Positions 18,685 through 27,577 of a DNA stretch of 64,000 nt are shown one piece after another (within the stretch, counting starts at the first letter, position 1; every line of letters begins with the position of its first letter). The stretch spans positions 62,001 to 126,000 of the forward strand of contig NZ_NBOE01000006.1 in assembly GCF_002104515.1 (NCBI RefSeq), given 5' to 3'. Source of the DNA: Colwellia polaris. Its GTDB lineage: Bacteria > Pseudomonadota > Gammaproteobacteria > Enterobacterales > Alteromonadaceae. The notes under the pieces are model-generated. The model searched no databases. It saw only the letters and a list, made by a program, of their open reading frames with translations, and was not told the origin of the DNA. A program made the position numbers and the translations under genes.

Positions 18685-18736
18685 TTTAATAGGGTATATA
18701 CTTTTACTTGTTTAATAAGGTATATACTTTTAAGTG
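18685..18736 (+). repeat. Perfectly adjacent 26-bp tandem duplication
   Basis: Two abutting units, 18685-18710 and 18711-18736, match at 23 of 26 positions around the core GGTATATACTTTTA. They lie in the 218-bp gap between phoU and the DUF47-pit pair. The placement suits a regulatory site for the latter, but no known motif is recognised. Confidence 0.75.
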
Positions 18737-18862
18737 AACTGATAATAACTAATCATTCTATAAACAGCCGTTATCTTGCTATAAAGCCTTTGAATTAATT
18801 CTCAAATGCTTTAATATCCGCGGCGAATAAAAATAAAGAGCATAAGCTCCTGGAAATTAATT

Positions 18863-19543
18863 ATGGCCAGAAATTCAATCATTGGCATATTTGCAAAATC
18901 GCCAATAAAACCGTTAGAAAAACACATCCGTATAGTACACAAATGTTGTAGTCAACTTGTACCTTTCTTCGCAGCTGTTACTGAAGAAGATTGGAGTGCC
19001 GCAGGTAAAATGCGTACTAAAATCTCTAAATTAGAACGTGATGCCGATGAATTAAAACGTCAAATTCGTTTAGAACTTCCGGGTGGTTTATTTATGCCCG
19101 TTGATCGTGCTGATTTACTAGAGTTACTATCTCAACAAGACAAAATTGCTAATCGCGCAAAAGATATTGCAGGACGTATCTTTGGCCGCAAATTAACCAT
19201 TCCTACTGAATTACAAGAACAGTTCATTGCTTATGTTGCACGTAGCATCGACGCTGCTGAAAAAGCTGCAGACGCAATTAATGAACTAGATGACCTACTA
19301 GAAACTGGATTTCGTGGTCGTGAAGTTGAACTAGTTACGAAAATGATTAGCCAACTTGACGAAATAGAAGATGAAACAGATGGTATGCAAATTAAGCTAC
19401 GCAAAGATCTATTAAATATTGAAAAAGATTTAAATTGCGTAGACGTAATGTTTTTATATCAAATCATCGATTGGGTTGGCGACTTAGCTGATCTTGCCGA
19501 ACGTGTTGGTGCACGTTTAGAAATTCTTTTAGCTAGAAAATAG
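18863..19543 (+). CDS. PhoU-like DUF47 protein (TIGR00153 family), partner of PiT
   Basis: 226 residues, mainly helical, with the family start NSIIGIFAKSPIKPLEKHI and repeated amphipathic helices containing paired acidic residues (QLDEIEDETDGMQIKLRKDL), as in PhoU-type metal clusters. It resembles E. coli YkaA/UPF0111. The gene ends 9 bp before pit. This DUF47-pit pairing is very common and suggests a regulator or accessory of low-affinity phosphate transport. No Pho box is visible upstream, so the pair is probably not under direct PhoB activation. Confidence 0.9.
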   Translation: MARNSIIGIFAKSPIKPLEKHIRIVHKCCSQLVPFFAAVTEEDWSAAGKMRTKISKLERDADELKRQIRLELPGGLFMPVDRADLLELLSQQDKIANRAKDIAGRIFGRKLTIPTELQEQFIAYVARSIDAAEKAADAINELDDLLETGFRGREVELVTKMISQLDEIEDETDGMQIKLRKDLLNIEKDLNCVDVMFLYQIIDWVGDLADLAERVGARLEILLARK

Positions 19544-19552
19544 GGCTAACTC

Positions 19553-20848
19553 ATGGAAATTTTATTATCACATGGCTCTACGCTAGTCATGATCGCTGCT
19601 GTCGTAGGTTTTTTTATGGCATGGGGCATAGGTGCTAACGATGTTGCTAATGCAATGGGAACATCAGTTGGCTCAAAAGCATTAACTATTAAACAAGCGA
19701 TAATTATCGCAATGGTTTTTGAATTTGCTGGCGCATACCTAGCAGGTGGCGAAGTTACATCAACTATACGTAAAGGGATCATTGATCCTGCATTGTTTAT
19801 AGATATACCTGAATTGCTTGTTTTTGGTATGATTTCAGCCTTGTTAGCTGCAGCAACTTGGTTATTAGTGGCTTCTATTTTAGGTTGGCCTGTTTCAACA
19901 ACTCACTCTATTGTTGGTGCGATTATTGGTTTTGCCGCTATCGGCATAAGCCCAGATACAGTAGCATGGGGTAAAGTAGGTGGCATTGTTGGTAGTTGGG
20001 TTATTACACCACTAATATCAGGTGTTATTGCTTTTATCATTTTTAACAGTGCTCAAAAGTTAATATTTGATACTGATAAGCCGTTAGAACAAGCTAAACG
20101 TTACGTACCTTTTTATATGTTTTTAGCGGGTTTTGTACTGTCGTTAGTGACGATTAAAAAAGGTCTAAAGCATATAGGCTTAGACAATATTAATATTGGT
20201 TTCTACAACTTTGAAGTAGCCGGAGCTGGTGGATATTACCTTGCCATTATTGTTGCTATTATAGTTGCCCTTATTGGTAAGTATTTTGTTACACGCGTTA
20301 AATTTGACGATAATGCCGATAAATCAACTCATTACGCTAATGTAGAAAAAGTTTTTGCTGTATTAATGGTTGTTACCGCTTGTTGTATGGCATTTGCGCA
20401 TGGTTCAAATGACGTTGCTAATGCTATTGGGCCGTTAGCTGCTGTTGTAAGTATTGTTGATAACGGTGGTGAAATTGCGAAAAAAGCTAGCCTTGTATGG
20501 TGGATATTGCCATTAGGTGGTTTTGGTATTGTTGCTGGTTTAGCATTGTTTGGACACCGTGTTATTGCCACGATTGGTAAAGGCATTACACATTTAACAC
20601 CAAGTCGTGGTTTTGCTGCTGAATTAGCTGCTGCATGTACTGTTGTAATTGCTTCAGGTGCTGGTCTGCCTATATCTACAACGCAAACTTTAGTTGGTGC
20701 TGTGTTAGGTGTAGGGATGGCACGTGGTATTGCTGCAATTAACTTAGGCGTAGTGCGTAACATTGTTATTTCTTGGGTAATCACTTTACCTATAGGCGCT
20801 GGACTTTCAATTATTTTCTTCTGGATAATGAAAGCAATATTTAGTTAA
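19553..20848 (+). CDS. pit: PiT-family inorganic phosphate transporter
   Basis: 431 residues with about ten hydrophobic helices. The two family signatures are present: GANDVANAMGTSVGSKALT near the N-terminus and the inverted-repeat copy FAHGSNDVANAIGPLAAV around residue 282, with GWPVSTTHSIVGAIIG and GLPISTTQTLVGAVLG. These conserved Asp and Asn residues bind cation and phosphate. It is a low-affinity carrier that imports phosphate (as metal-phosphate with protons, or with Na+) in phosphate-rich conditions. It complements the Pst system encoded just upstream. The long opposite-strand reading frame inside it is a shadow. Confidence 0.94.
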   Translation: MEILLSHGSTLVMIAAVVGFFMAWGIGANDVANAMGTSVGSKALTIKQAIIIAMVFEFAGAYLAGGEVTSTIRKGIIDPALFIDIPELLVFGMISALLAAATWLLVASILGWPVSTTHSIVGAIIGFAAIGISPDTVAWGKVGGIVGSWVITPLISGVIAFIIFNSAQKLIFDTDKPLEQAKRYVPFYMFLAGFVLSLVTIKKGLKHIGLDNINIGFYNFEVAGAGGYYLAIIVAIIVALIGKYFVTRVKFDDNADKSTHYANVEKVFAVLMVVTACCMAFAHGSNDVANAIGPLAAVVSIVDNGGEIAKKASLVWWILPLGGFGIVAGLALFGHRVIATIGKGITHLTPSRGFAAELAAACTVVIASGAGLPISTTQTLVGAVLGVGMARGIAAINLGVVRNIVISWVITLPIGAGLSIIFFWIMKAIFS

Positions 20849-20893
20849 TAAAGCCTTTAGCTCCCGTCCTGTAATAAGTTGACGGTTTTAATG

Positions 20894-20919
20894 AAGCCAG
20901 CATTGATGCTGGCTTTTTT
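20894..20919 (+). terminator. Rho-independent terminator after pit
   Basis: AAGCCAGCA - TTGA - TGCTGGCTT, a perfect 9-bp stem, followed by TTTT. Confidence 0.9.
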
Positions 20920-20957
20920 ATGTAAGCTATTTAAGGTTAATTCTTAGCAAAGTTGTT

Positions 20958-21166
20958 ATACCAATTGATATAAACAATCGATCATTATAAAGCGGTTTAA
21001 ATATCCAGTATCTACGTTGCCTTCAATCCCAATAGCCTGCTATTGCTCGACAATATGCTCCTGCATTGCTCTAATGACTTACATCCATGTAAGAATCAAT
21101 CAAGCGCCTTGCTACTGAAAGTTTATCCTCGTTTAGAATTGATCGATTCATTAAGTCAATTGGTAT
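20958..21166. mobile_element. MITE-like element with ATACCAATTGA terminal inverted repeats
   Basis: 209 bp bounded by inverted ends: ATACCAATTGATATAA at the left and, reading the other strand, ATACCAATTGACTTAA at the right. The similarity continues through ATCGATCA on both sides (roughly 25 of 29 positions). TTA flanks both sides if the ends are taken as TACC...GGTA, a possible 3-bp target duplication. There is no coding capacity. The end motif is one I associate with dispersed repeats in Colwellia-like genomes. Confidence 0.65.
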
Positions 21167-21327
21167 TAGATGTTAAAAGTAGCAAGATAGGGAAGATCTA
21201 GCAGATAAATATAGCGATAAGATTATTTTTAAATATCTAAAATGTGCTGAGTAATATGCTTTTTGTTGGTTTTTTCAACGCTCTCAGTACATTATTAGCA
21301 CGAGTTAAGTTTAACGAGTAAAATGGC

Positions 21328-21356
21328 TTGCGAGTGAGCTAAAATCTCGATACTAT
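21328..21356 (+). promoter_or_regulatory. Promoter of tRNA-Phe
   Basis: -35 TTGCGA (21328-21333), 17-bp spacer, -10 TACTAT (21351-21356), followed by a GC-rich discriminator GTCGCC, as is usual for growth-rate-controlled stable-RNA promoters. The rest of 21167-21411 shows nothing else. Confidence 0.6.
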
Positions 21357-21411
21357 GTCGCCTCTTTCGAAATTAACTTATAACCTATTTGTTTGTTTCA
21401 GAGAAGAGTGT

Positions 21412-21487
21412 GCCTTGATAGCTCAGTCGGTAGAGCAGAGGATTGAAAATCCTCGTGTCCCTGGTTCGATTCCGGGTCAAGGCACCA
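21412..21487 (+). tRNA. tRNA-Phe (anticodon GAA)
   Basis: 76 nt. The acceptor GCCTTGA pairs with TCAAGGC. D arm GCTCAGTCGGTAGAGC, anticodon stem GAGGA/TCCTC with loop TTGAAAA (anticodon GAA), T arm with GGTTCGATTCC, and encoded CCA end. Confidence 0.98.
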
Positions 21488-21508
21488 TATTATTACAAGT
21501 AATAAATG

Positions 21509-21541
21509 AAAGCCTTAACAGTGAAATGTTAAGGCTTTTTA
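21509..21541 (+). terminator. Terminator after tRNA-Phe
   Basis: A perfect 12-bp stem AAAGCCTTAACA / TGTTAAGGCTTT around GTGAAA, followed by a T run. Confidence 0.9.
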
Positions 21542-21581
21542 CTATTTCATTGAATGCTAATTTATTGATAGACTTTTAGAC

Positions 21582-21611
21582 AAAAAAATACCCACTTATT
21601 AAGCAGGTATT
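21582..21611 (-). terminator. Terminator of trhO
   Basis: On the minus strand AATACCTGCTT pairs with AAGTGGGTATT (two G-T pairs) around AAT, then a run of seven T (A run at 21582-21588 on the plus strand). Confidence 0.8.
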
Positions 21612-21649
21612 ATATTTGATTACTACGCGATACTAATCTTGATGAATCG

Positions 21650-22624
21650 TTATTTCTTCTGAGCCTGCTTATTAGCGCTCTTTGTCGCTCTTCGTTCAGC
21701 AATGACTTGTTTTATGTCACCGCCAATATGTTCTTCACCACGTGCTTTAGCAAGGTTAATTTGTTTTTCACGTTCTTGAAAACTACTTTTTTGTTCATCA
21801 GTGTACTTGTCAAAACAACGATGACAACTTACCCCTTGAATATAATGTTCGCTGGTTTTATCTTCTTCGGTAATAGGGTAACGACAAGCAAAACATTGGT
21901 CGTATTTGCCACGCTCTAAATTATGATTTACAGCCACTCTAGCGTCAAAAACAAAGCACTCACCTTGCCACATGGTTTCTTGCTCAGGTACTTCTTCGAG
22001 GTATTTTAAAACGCCACCTTCCAAGTGATAAACTTCGTCAAACCCTTGCTCTTTCAAGTAAGCGGTAGATTTTTCGCAGCGAATGCCACCAGTACAAAAC
22101 ATCGCCACTTTTTTGTGCTTGTTTTTATCTAGGTTTTTCTCAACATAATCTGGAAATTCTCTAAATGTTTCGGTGTTTGGATTAACCGCGTTTTCAAAAG
22201 TACCAATTTCTACTTCATAATCATTACGGGTGTCTATTAATAAAACTTCAGGATCAGAGATGAGTGCATTCCAATCTTTAGGTTTTACATAGGTACCTAC
22301 AGTTAGGGTTGGGTCAATGCCTTCAACACCCATGGTGACAATTTCTTTCTTCAACTTAACTTTTGTACGTTGAAAAGGGTTTTCTTGATGAAATGAAGAT
22401 TTAGTGGATACGCCAGATAAACGTGTATCGCTGTTTATAAAGGCTAATACTGTATCTATACCTGCTTGTGTGCCGGCTATAGTGCCATTGATGCCTTCTA
22501 GCGCTAGAAGTAATGTGCCTTTTACGGCGTTATCTTCCATTATTTTTTGTAATTGCGGTTTAATTGCTTCGAAGTTCTCTAAACGTACAAATTTATATAA
22601 AGCACAGACAGTAATGTTATTCAT
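21650..22624 (-). CDS. trhO: tRNA uridine(34) 5-hydroxylase TrhO (rhodanese family, YceA)
   Basis: 324 residues. The N-terminal acylphosphatase-like part ([36 protein letters not shown]) is followed by a rhodanese domain with active-site loop [12 protein letters not shown]-terminal Cys-rich segment (CFACRYPI ... GVSCHRCFD) looks metal-binding. TrhO carries out the oxygen-dependent formation of ho5U at tRNA position 34, the first step towards cmo5U. It is monocistronic, with its own terminator, and lies opposite the tRNA-Phe gene; that neighbour is not its expected substrate, because its wobble base is G. Confidence 0.94.
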   Translation of the reverse strand: MNNITVCALYKFVRLENFEAIKPQLQKIMEDNAVKGTLLLALEGINGTIAGTQAGIDTVLAFINSDTRLSGVSTKSSFHQENPFQRTKVKLKKEIVTMGVEGIDPTLTVGTYVKPKDWNALISDPEVLLIDTRNDYEVEIGTFENAVNPNTETFREFPDYVEKNLDKNKHKKVAMFCTGGIRCEKSTAYLKEQGFDEVYHLEGGVLKYLEEVPEQETMWQGECFVFDARVAVNHNLERGKYDQCFACRYPITEEDKTSEHYIQGVSCHRCFDKYTDEQKSSFQEREKQINLAKARGEEHIGGDIKQVIAERRATKSANKQAQKK

Positions 22625-22967
22625 TTTTTATTGACCCATTGAGCGAGCCTGATAGTAAGTCAGGAGCTATAGATTGAAAGATATTCCACCATATAATATG
22701 GCGGTGTTTGTTTATCATCTTATGATAAAACGCCGGCATTCTAACAAATGTCGCTCAGAGCTAAAAGTACTTAGTTTGAAGTTTATTTATATTAAGCAAA
22801 TAGCGGTTGTAAACTTGGCCCTGCAACATATTGTTGACAGTTGTTTTTCAGGTAAATTTTATTGGCATAGCCTTTATTAGATCGCTTGTTATAATATTGC
22901 CCATTGCATATTCAATCACGTGTAATGCAAACACGTATTTTATCTATTTTCTGGAGTTGTTTAGCCC
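22625..22967. other. Divergent intergenic region trhO / fumarylacetoacetase with a palindrome
   Basis: 343 bp. The only clear structure is a 19-bp imperfect palindrome CCACCATATAATATGGCGG at 22686-22704, close to the trhO start. It may be an operator. The part nearer the fah gene shows no clear sites beyond an ordinary RBS (CTGGAG). Confidence 0.45.
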
Positions 22968-24290
22968 ATGTCTAACACTAATTTACTGAATGAAACGCAT
23001 AACCCAGCTTTAAGTAGTTGGGTAAAGTCTGCTAATGTCGAAAATTGTGACTTTCCCATTCAAAACCTACCTTTTGCCAGTTTTAAACGAAAGCATAGTG
23101 AAGAAGCGCTGCGTGCTGGTGTTGCTATTGGTGATCAGGTTGTAGATTTAAAAGCGTTATATGAGCTTAATATTTTTGAAGGCGATGCTCAATTAGCGCT
23201 AGAAAAATGTTGTTCAGCACAGTTAAATGATTTTATGTCGATGGGGAAGCGCTTTTGGAGTGCTTTACGTCAAGCTTTATCACTTTCGTTAACACAAGGG
23301 GCTGCGCATGAAGCCAAGTTAGCTTCTTGTTTAGTAGCGCAAACAGATGTTGAATATGCTTTACCTTGTCAAATTGGTGATTACACCGATTTTTATACGT
23401 CAATTCATCATGCAACTTCTGTGGGTAAAAAATTTCGTCCAGACAACCCATTACTGCCAAATTATAAATGGGTTCCTATTGGCTATCATGGCCGTTCTTC
23501 TTCAATTGAAGTATCTGGGAGTGACTTTAAACGTCCTAAAGGACAGACAAAAGCACCAACAGCAACCGAACCTTCATTTGGTCCATGTAAACGTTTAGAT
23601 TATGAAATGGAAGTGGGTATATTTATTGGTAATGGTAATGACTTAGGTGCGCCAATTAGTATTGAAAATGCTGAAGACCATGTCTTTGGTATGTGCTTAT
23701 TCAATGATTGGTCTGCTCGTGATATTCAAGGTTGGGAATACCAACCTTTAGGGCCATTTTTATCAAAAAGCTTTGCCTCGACTGTTTCTCCGTGGATTGT
23801 TACTTTTGAAGCCTTAGCACCTTTTCGTGCTGCCTGGACAAGAGATGAAGCTGATCCACAACCTATGCCTTACCTAGAGTCTCAACAAAATAGAGACCTT
23901 GGTTCTTTAGATTTAAACTTACAGGTGTTGATCGAAACTCAAGCTATGCGTAAGGCAGGCGAAAAACCTGTACAGTTGTCGCAGTCAAACTTTAAAGACT
24001 CATACTGGACAGTGGCTCAAATGGTTGCTCACCATACGGTTAACGGTTGTAACCTTCGTGCAGGCGATATGTTTGGTAGTGGCACTCAATCGGGTCCGAA
24101 TCCTGAAGAAGCGGGTTCAATGCTTGAATTGTCAAATGCAGGCTCAGAACCTATTACCTTACCAAATGGCGAAACACGTACCTTTTTAGAAGATGGTGAT
24201 GCAATAATTATGAAAGGTTGGTGTAAAAAATCAGGTTCAGCTCGTATTGGCTTTGGTGAGGTTAATGCGACTATTTTAGCCGCCGATTAA
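22968..24290 (+). CDS. Fumarylacetoacetase
   Basis: 440 residues, the size of eukaryotic-type FAH. The N-terminal SH3-like domain (to about 125) has SFKRKHSEEALRAGVAIGDQVVDL. The catalytic domain has the metal ligands in DYTDFYTSIHHAT, LDYEMEVGIFIG and NDWSARDIQGWEYQPLGPFLSKSF, plus the catalytic His in HHATSVG. It hydrolyses 4-fumarylacetoacetate to fumarate and acetoacetate, the last step of tyrosine/homogentisate breakdown. The usual partners (hmgA, maleylacetoacetate isomerase, hppD) are not in this window, so the pathway genes must be split here. It is monocistronic with a terminator. Confidence 0.95.
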   Translation: MSNTNLLNETHNPALSSWVKSANVENCDFPIQNLPFASFKRKHSEEALRAGVAIGDQVVDLKALYELNIFEGDAQLALEKCCSAQLNDFMSMGKRFWSALRQALSLSLTQGAAHEAKLASCLVAQTDVEYALPCQIGDYTDFYTSIHHATSVGKKFRPDNPLLPNYKWVPIGYHGRSSSIEVSGSDFKRPKGQTKAPTATEPSFGPCKRLDYEMEVGIFIGNGNDLGAPISIENAEDHVFGMCLFNDWSARDIQGWEYQPLGPFLSKSFASTVSPWIVTFEALAPFRAAWTRDEADPQPMPYLESQQNRDLGSLDLNLQVLIETQAMRKAGEKPVQLSQSNFKDSYWTVAQMVAHHTVNGCNLRAGDMFGSGTQSGPNPEEAGSMLELSNAGSEPITLPNGETRTFLEDGDAIIMKGWCKKSGSARIGFGEVNATILAAD

Positions 24291-24327
24291 AAAGTTGTTG
24301 CTGATTGGCAGCTAAGATTAATCTACT

Positions 24328-24355
24328 AAAAGCTCCACAATGTTGGGGCTTTTTT
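24328..24355 (+). terminator. Terminator after fumarylacetoacetase
   Basis: AAGCTCCA pairs with TTGGGGCTT (one G-T pair), followed by TTTTTT. Confidence 0.8.
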
Positions 24356-24889
24356 ATGCACAAAATATAATTTTTATACAGTTTTCTAATATGACTTTCG
24401 TACAGTATTAAAATGCTATTAACAAGATATTAACTTTGTACACCTATACTTTACTGCACTTGACGTTAAGGTAAATCACTATTCACAAAAAAGTTCAACT
24501 TTTTTTACATTTTTTTTATTTTATTTTTGATGATTAAATATACAGTTAAAGATAGGTTTAATACGAATATTTTCGCACTTTGTTTGTTTGAATACTTTTC
24601 TCTAACTAAGGCTAAATGCAGGTTACAGTTTGATTACATATACTATTCATCTTTTGCATAACTATAGTTTACATTTGCATTTCAATTCTATTAATCCACT
24701 CCTTGTTGAAAATCCCTTAAAAACATTACTTGTAAAGCACTTATAACTATTTTATAAATAATCATGCCATTTAGATTGTTGCACTAGTATTTATAAAATA
24801 GTTGTACAGCAATTAATGTAATGGAGAAAATATAACTATAAAAATAGTAACTAGAAAAAACATATTCATATATTTAGGAAGGAAATAAC
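24356..24889. other. Long AT-rich leader before the TonB-dependent receptor
   Basis: 534 bp without a gene. It is strongly A/T-biased, with a strong RBS (AGGAAGG at about 24879) just before the receptor start. No Fur-type palindrome, riboswitch-like core or small ORF with a credible RBS was recognised. A length of this kind is often occupied by nutrient-responsive control, but I cannot name a site. Confidence 0.4.
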
Positions 24890-27456
24890 ATGTCTACAAC
24901 ATTTCGTACCGGTACATTAGCTTTAGCTGTTGGCTTAGCATTAGGAACTGCTCCTAGCTTTGCCGCAGGTTTTGCAGAAGAAGCCGCTAAAAAAGAAAGC
25001 GTAGAACGTATCGCCGTTATCGGTTCACGTTCTGCTCCTCGTTCAGTCGCAGAGTCTCCAGTACCAATTGATATTATTGGTGGTGATGAGTTAGGTAAAA
25101 ATGCGTCAAGTGACATGCTAGATATGTTAGTTGGTGCTATACCGTCGTTGAACTCACGTGCTCAACCTATTAGTGATGCTGCATCTTTAATTCGCCCAGT
25201 CAATTTACGTGGTTTACCTTCAGATTCAAGCTTAATACTTTTAAATGGTAAGCGTCGTCACCGTGCATCAGTAATTGCTTTCCAAGGTGGTGGTATTAAT
25301 GATGGTGCTCAAGGTCCAGATATTTCAGTTATCCCAAGTGTTGCACTTAAGCAAGTCGAAGTATTGCGTGACGGTGCTGCAGCACAGTACGGCTCAGATG
25401 CTATTGCAGGTGTAATGAACTTTGTACTGAAAGATGATTCAGACGGCGGTTCAATGTCTGTTAAGCATGGTTCATATTACGAAGGTGATGGTGATCAAAC
25501 TATTATCGACGGTAATATTGGCTTACCTTTTACTCAAGATGGCTTTGTTAATTTAAGCTTTCAATTAAAAGATGCTGATGCAACTAGCCGAAGTGTTCAA
25601 CGTCCAGATGCACAAGGTATTGCTGATGCAGGTAATACTTCAATTCAAGACCCAGCACAAATTTGGGGTAACCCTGAAGTTAAAGATGATATTACTTTAT
25701 TCGGTAATGTTGGCTTAGACTTAGGCGATGATAAAGAATTTTACATGTTCGGTAACTACTCTGAGCGTGATGTAACAGGTGGCTTCTACTACCGTAACCC
25801 ACATAACCGTGGCAATGTATACTCTATTGATGGCGGCGAAACATTACTTGTTGGTGATATCGCACAATCACAAGGTGCAGCGAGAACTTGTGCTGTAGTT
25901 CCTGCAAATGTAGGTAACGTGCTTAATACTCCTGAATATCAAGCAATGGTTGCAGATCCTAACTGTTTCTCAATGAACCAAATATTCCCAGGTGGTTACA
26001 CACCACAATTTGGTGGCAACATTACTGATACTTCATTAACGATTGGTACTAAAGGTGACATTAACAGTGGCATGCTTGAAGGTTGGTATTTTGATTTAAG
26101 CGGTTCAGTAGGTCGTAACGAATCTAAATTTAATTTACAAAACACCTTAAACCCATCACTTGGTTTAGAAACACCAGTTGATTTTGAAACGGGTAGTTAT
26201 ATCCAAATGGAAAAAACCTTTAACTTTGATTTAGTTAAAGGGTTTGATATGGGCCTAGAAGAACTAGTCAATGTTGCAACTGGTATTGAATGGCGTGAAG
26301 AGAGCTTTGAAATTGTTTCAGGCGAGAAAGCGTCATGGGAAGCTGGTGTATATGCTGACCAAGGCTTTAACATTGGTTCACATGGTTTCAAAGGCTTTGG
26401 TCCTGAAACTCAAGGTCGTAACGACCGTCGCAATATTGCCGCATATGTTGATGTTGAAGCTCAAATATCGGAAGACTTTTTACTTGGCGCAGCAGTACGT
26501 TATGAAGATTTCACAACGTTTGGTAATACAACTAACTACAAGTTAACTGCACAATATACGCTTAACGATGAGTTTTCATTCCGTGCCTCTCACAGCACTG
26601 GCTTTAGAGCACCTACAGTTGGACAAGCAAATGTTGTGAATACGCAAACATCACTAGTGATGGGTGAGCTAATTCAAACATTCCTTGCACCACCAACTAA
26701 CCCACTTTCTGCATTTTATGGCGGTAAAGAGTTATCACCTGAAGAATCACGCAGCTTTGCTGGTGGTATGGTTTATCAAACGGGTGATTTCTTCTTCACA
26801 CTTGATTACTACAATATTGAAGTAACCGACCGTTTAGCTCAATCTAGCCAAATTGATGTTGAAGCTGAAGACTATGCTGAACTTGAAGCGCTTGGTGTAG
26901 CTAACCCAGAGTTAATTTCTGCGGTAACATACTTTGCGAACGACTTTGATACAACGACTCAAGGTGTTGATATAGTTGCAAACTACTCAATGGAGTTATT
27001 AGACGGTGATACCATGTTATCATTAGCTTATAACTGGAATGAAACAACTGTTGATAAGTTTAACCCTAATACAACAGATGAAGGTAAGGTACATCGTTTA
27101 GAAGAAGGTATGCCTGACACCGTGCAACTTTTACTATTTCTCAAACTTGGGATAGTGTAACGAGCTTTGTACGTGTGAATTACTTTGGTGAGTACTTTGC
27201 AACGCATGCTGATGATACATGTGCAATTGGCTGTTGGAATGAAATTGCTGATTCAGCAATTACTGTTGATGCAGAAGTAAGTTACTTCTTAAATGACAGC
27301 ATTACATTATCTGCTGGTGCAAATAACCTTTTCGACCAAGAAGCGCAAAAGTTACCTGAAGAATCTTACGGTGTACTTGGTGCTCAATATTACGAAAGTG
27401 GCCCGTTTGATTACAACGGCGGTTTCTACTACGTAAAAGCAACTTATAACTTTTAA
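24890..27456 (+). pseudogene. TonB-dependent receptor, interrupted by a frameshift near 27118-27121
   Basis: The upstream frame encodes 756 residues: signal peptide (MSTTFRTGTLALAVGLALG ... FAA), TonB-box-like VERIAVIGS, plug domain with VEVLRDGAAAQYGSDAIAGVMNFVLK, and most of the barrel. After RLEEGMPDT it leaves the family pattern and stops at 27160. In the frame one base over, the DNA from 27121 reads RATFTISQTWDSVTSFVRVNYFGEYF and runs to a normal barrel end (YYVKATYNF) at 27456. Restoring one base at GACAC|CGTGCA would give about 855 residues, a normal length. The ligand is unknown; the nearby tyrosine-catabolic gene does not prove a link. It is either a recent inactivation or a sequencing error, since nothing else in the gene is decayed. 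Confidence 0.88.
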
Positions 27457-27475
27457 TCTAAAGTAAGTTAAAGCT

Positions 27476-27507
27476 AAAAAACCATATCAATTGATATGGT
27501 TTTTTTA
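27476..27507. terminator. Terminator between TonB receptor and cca (convergent)
   Basis: A perfect 20-bp palindrome ACCATATCAATTGATATGGT (27481-27500) flanked by an A run and a T run, so it can act for both strands. Confidence 0.88.
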
Positions 27508-27577
27508 TGCCTAACATTTTATTAAATTAAGCAACGAGCCTATCGAGTGTTAGATTTAAGGTGACTTAGCTGAAGGT

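Noticed and set aside
20332-20784. 150-codon open frame on the minus strand inside pit
   Set aside because: It lies wholly antisense to a conserved transporter gene, has a low-complexity Ala/Thr/Pro composition caused by the complementary codons, and no RBS.
21355-21579. 74-codon open frame spanning tRNA-Phe
   Set aside because: It covers a complete tRNA gene and its terminator; clearly not coding.
27175-27456. Separate 93-residue gene after the TonB receptor
   Set aside because: Its GTG start is internal to the receptor barrel; the frame reads in homologous sequence from at least 27121, so it is the displaced C-terminus of the same gene.
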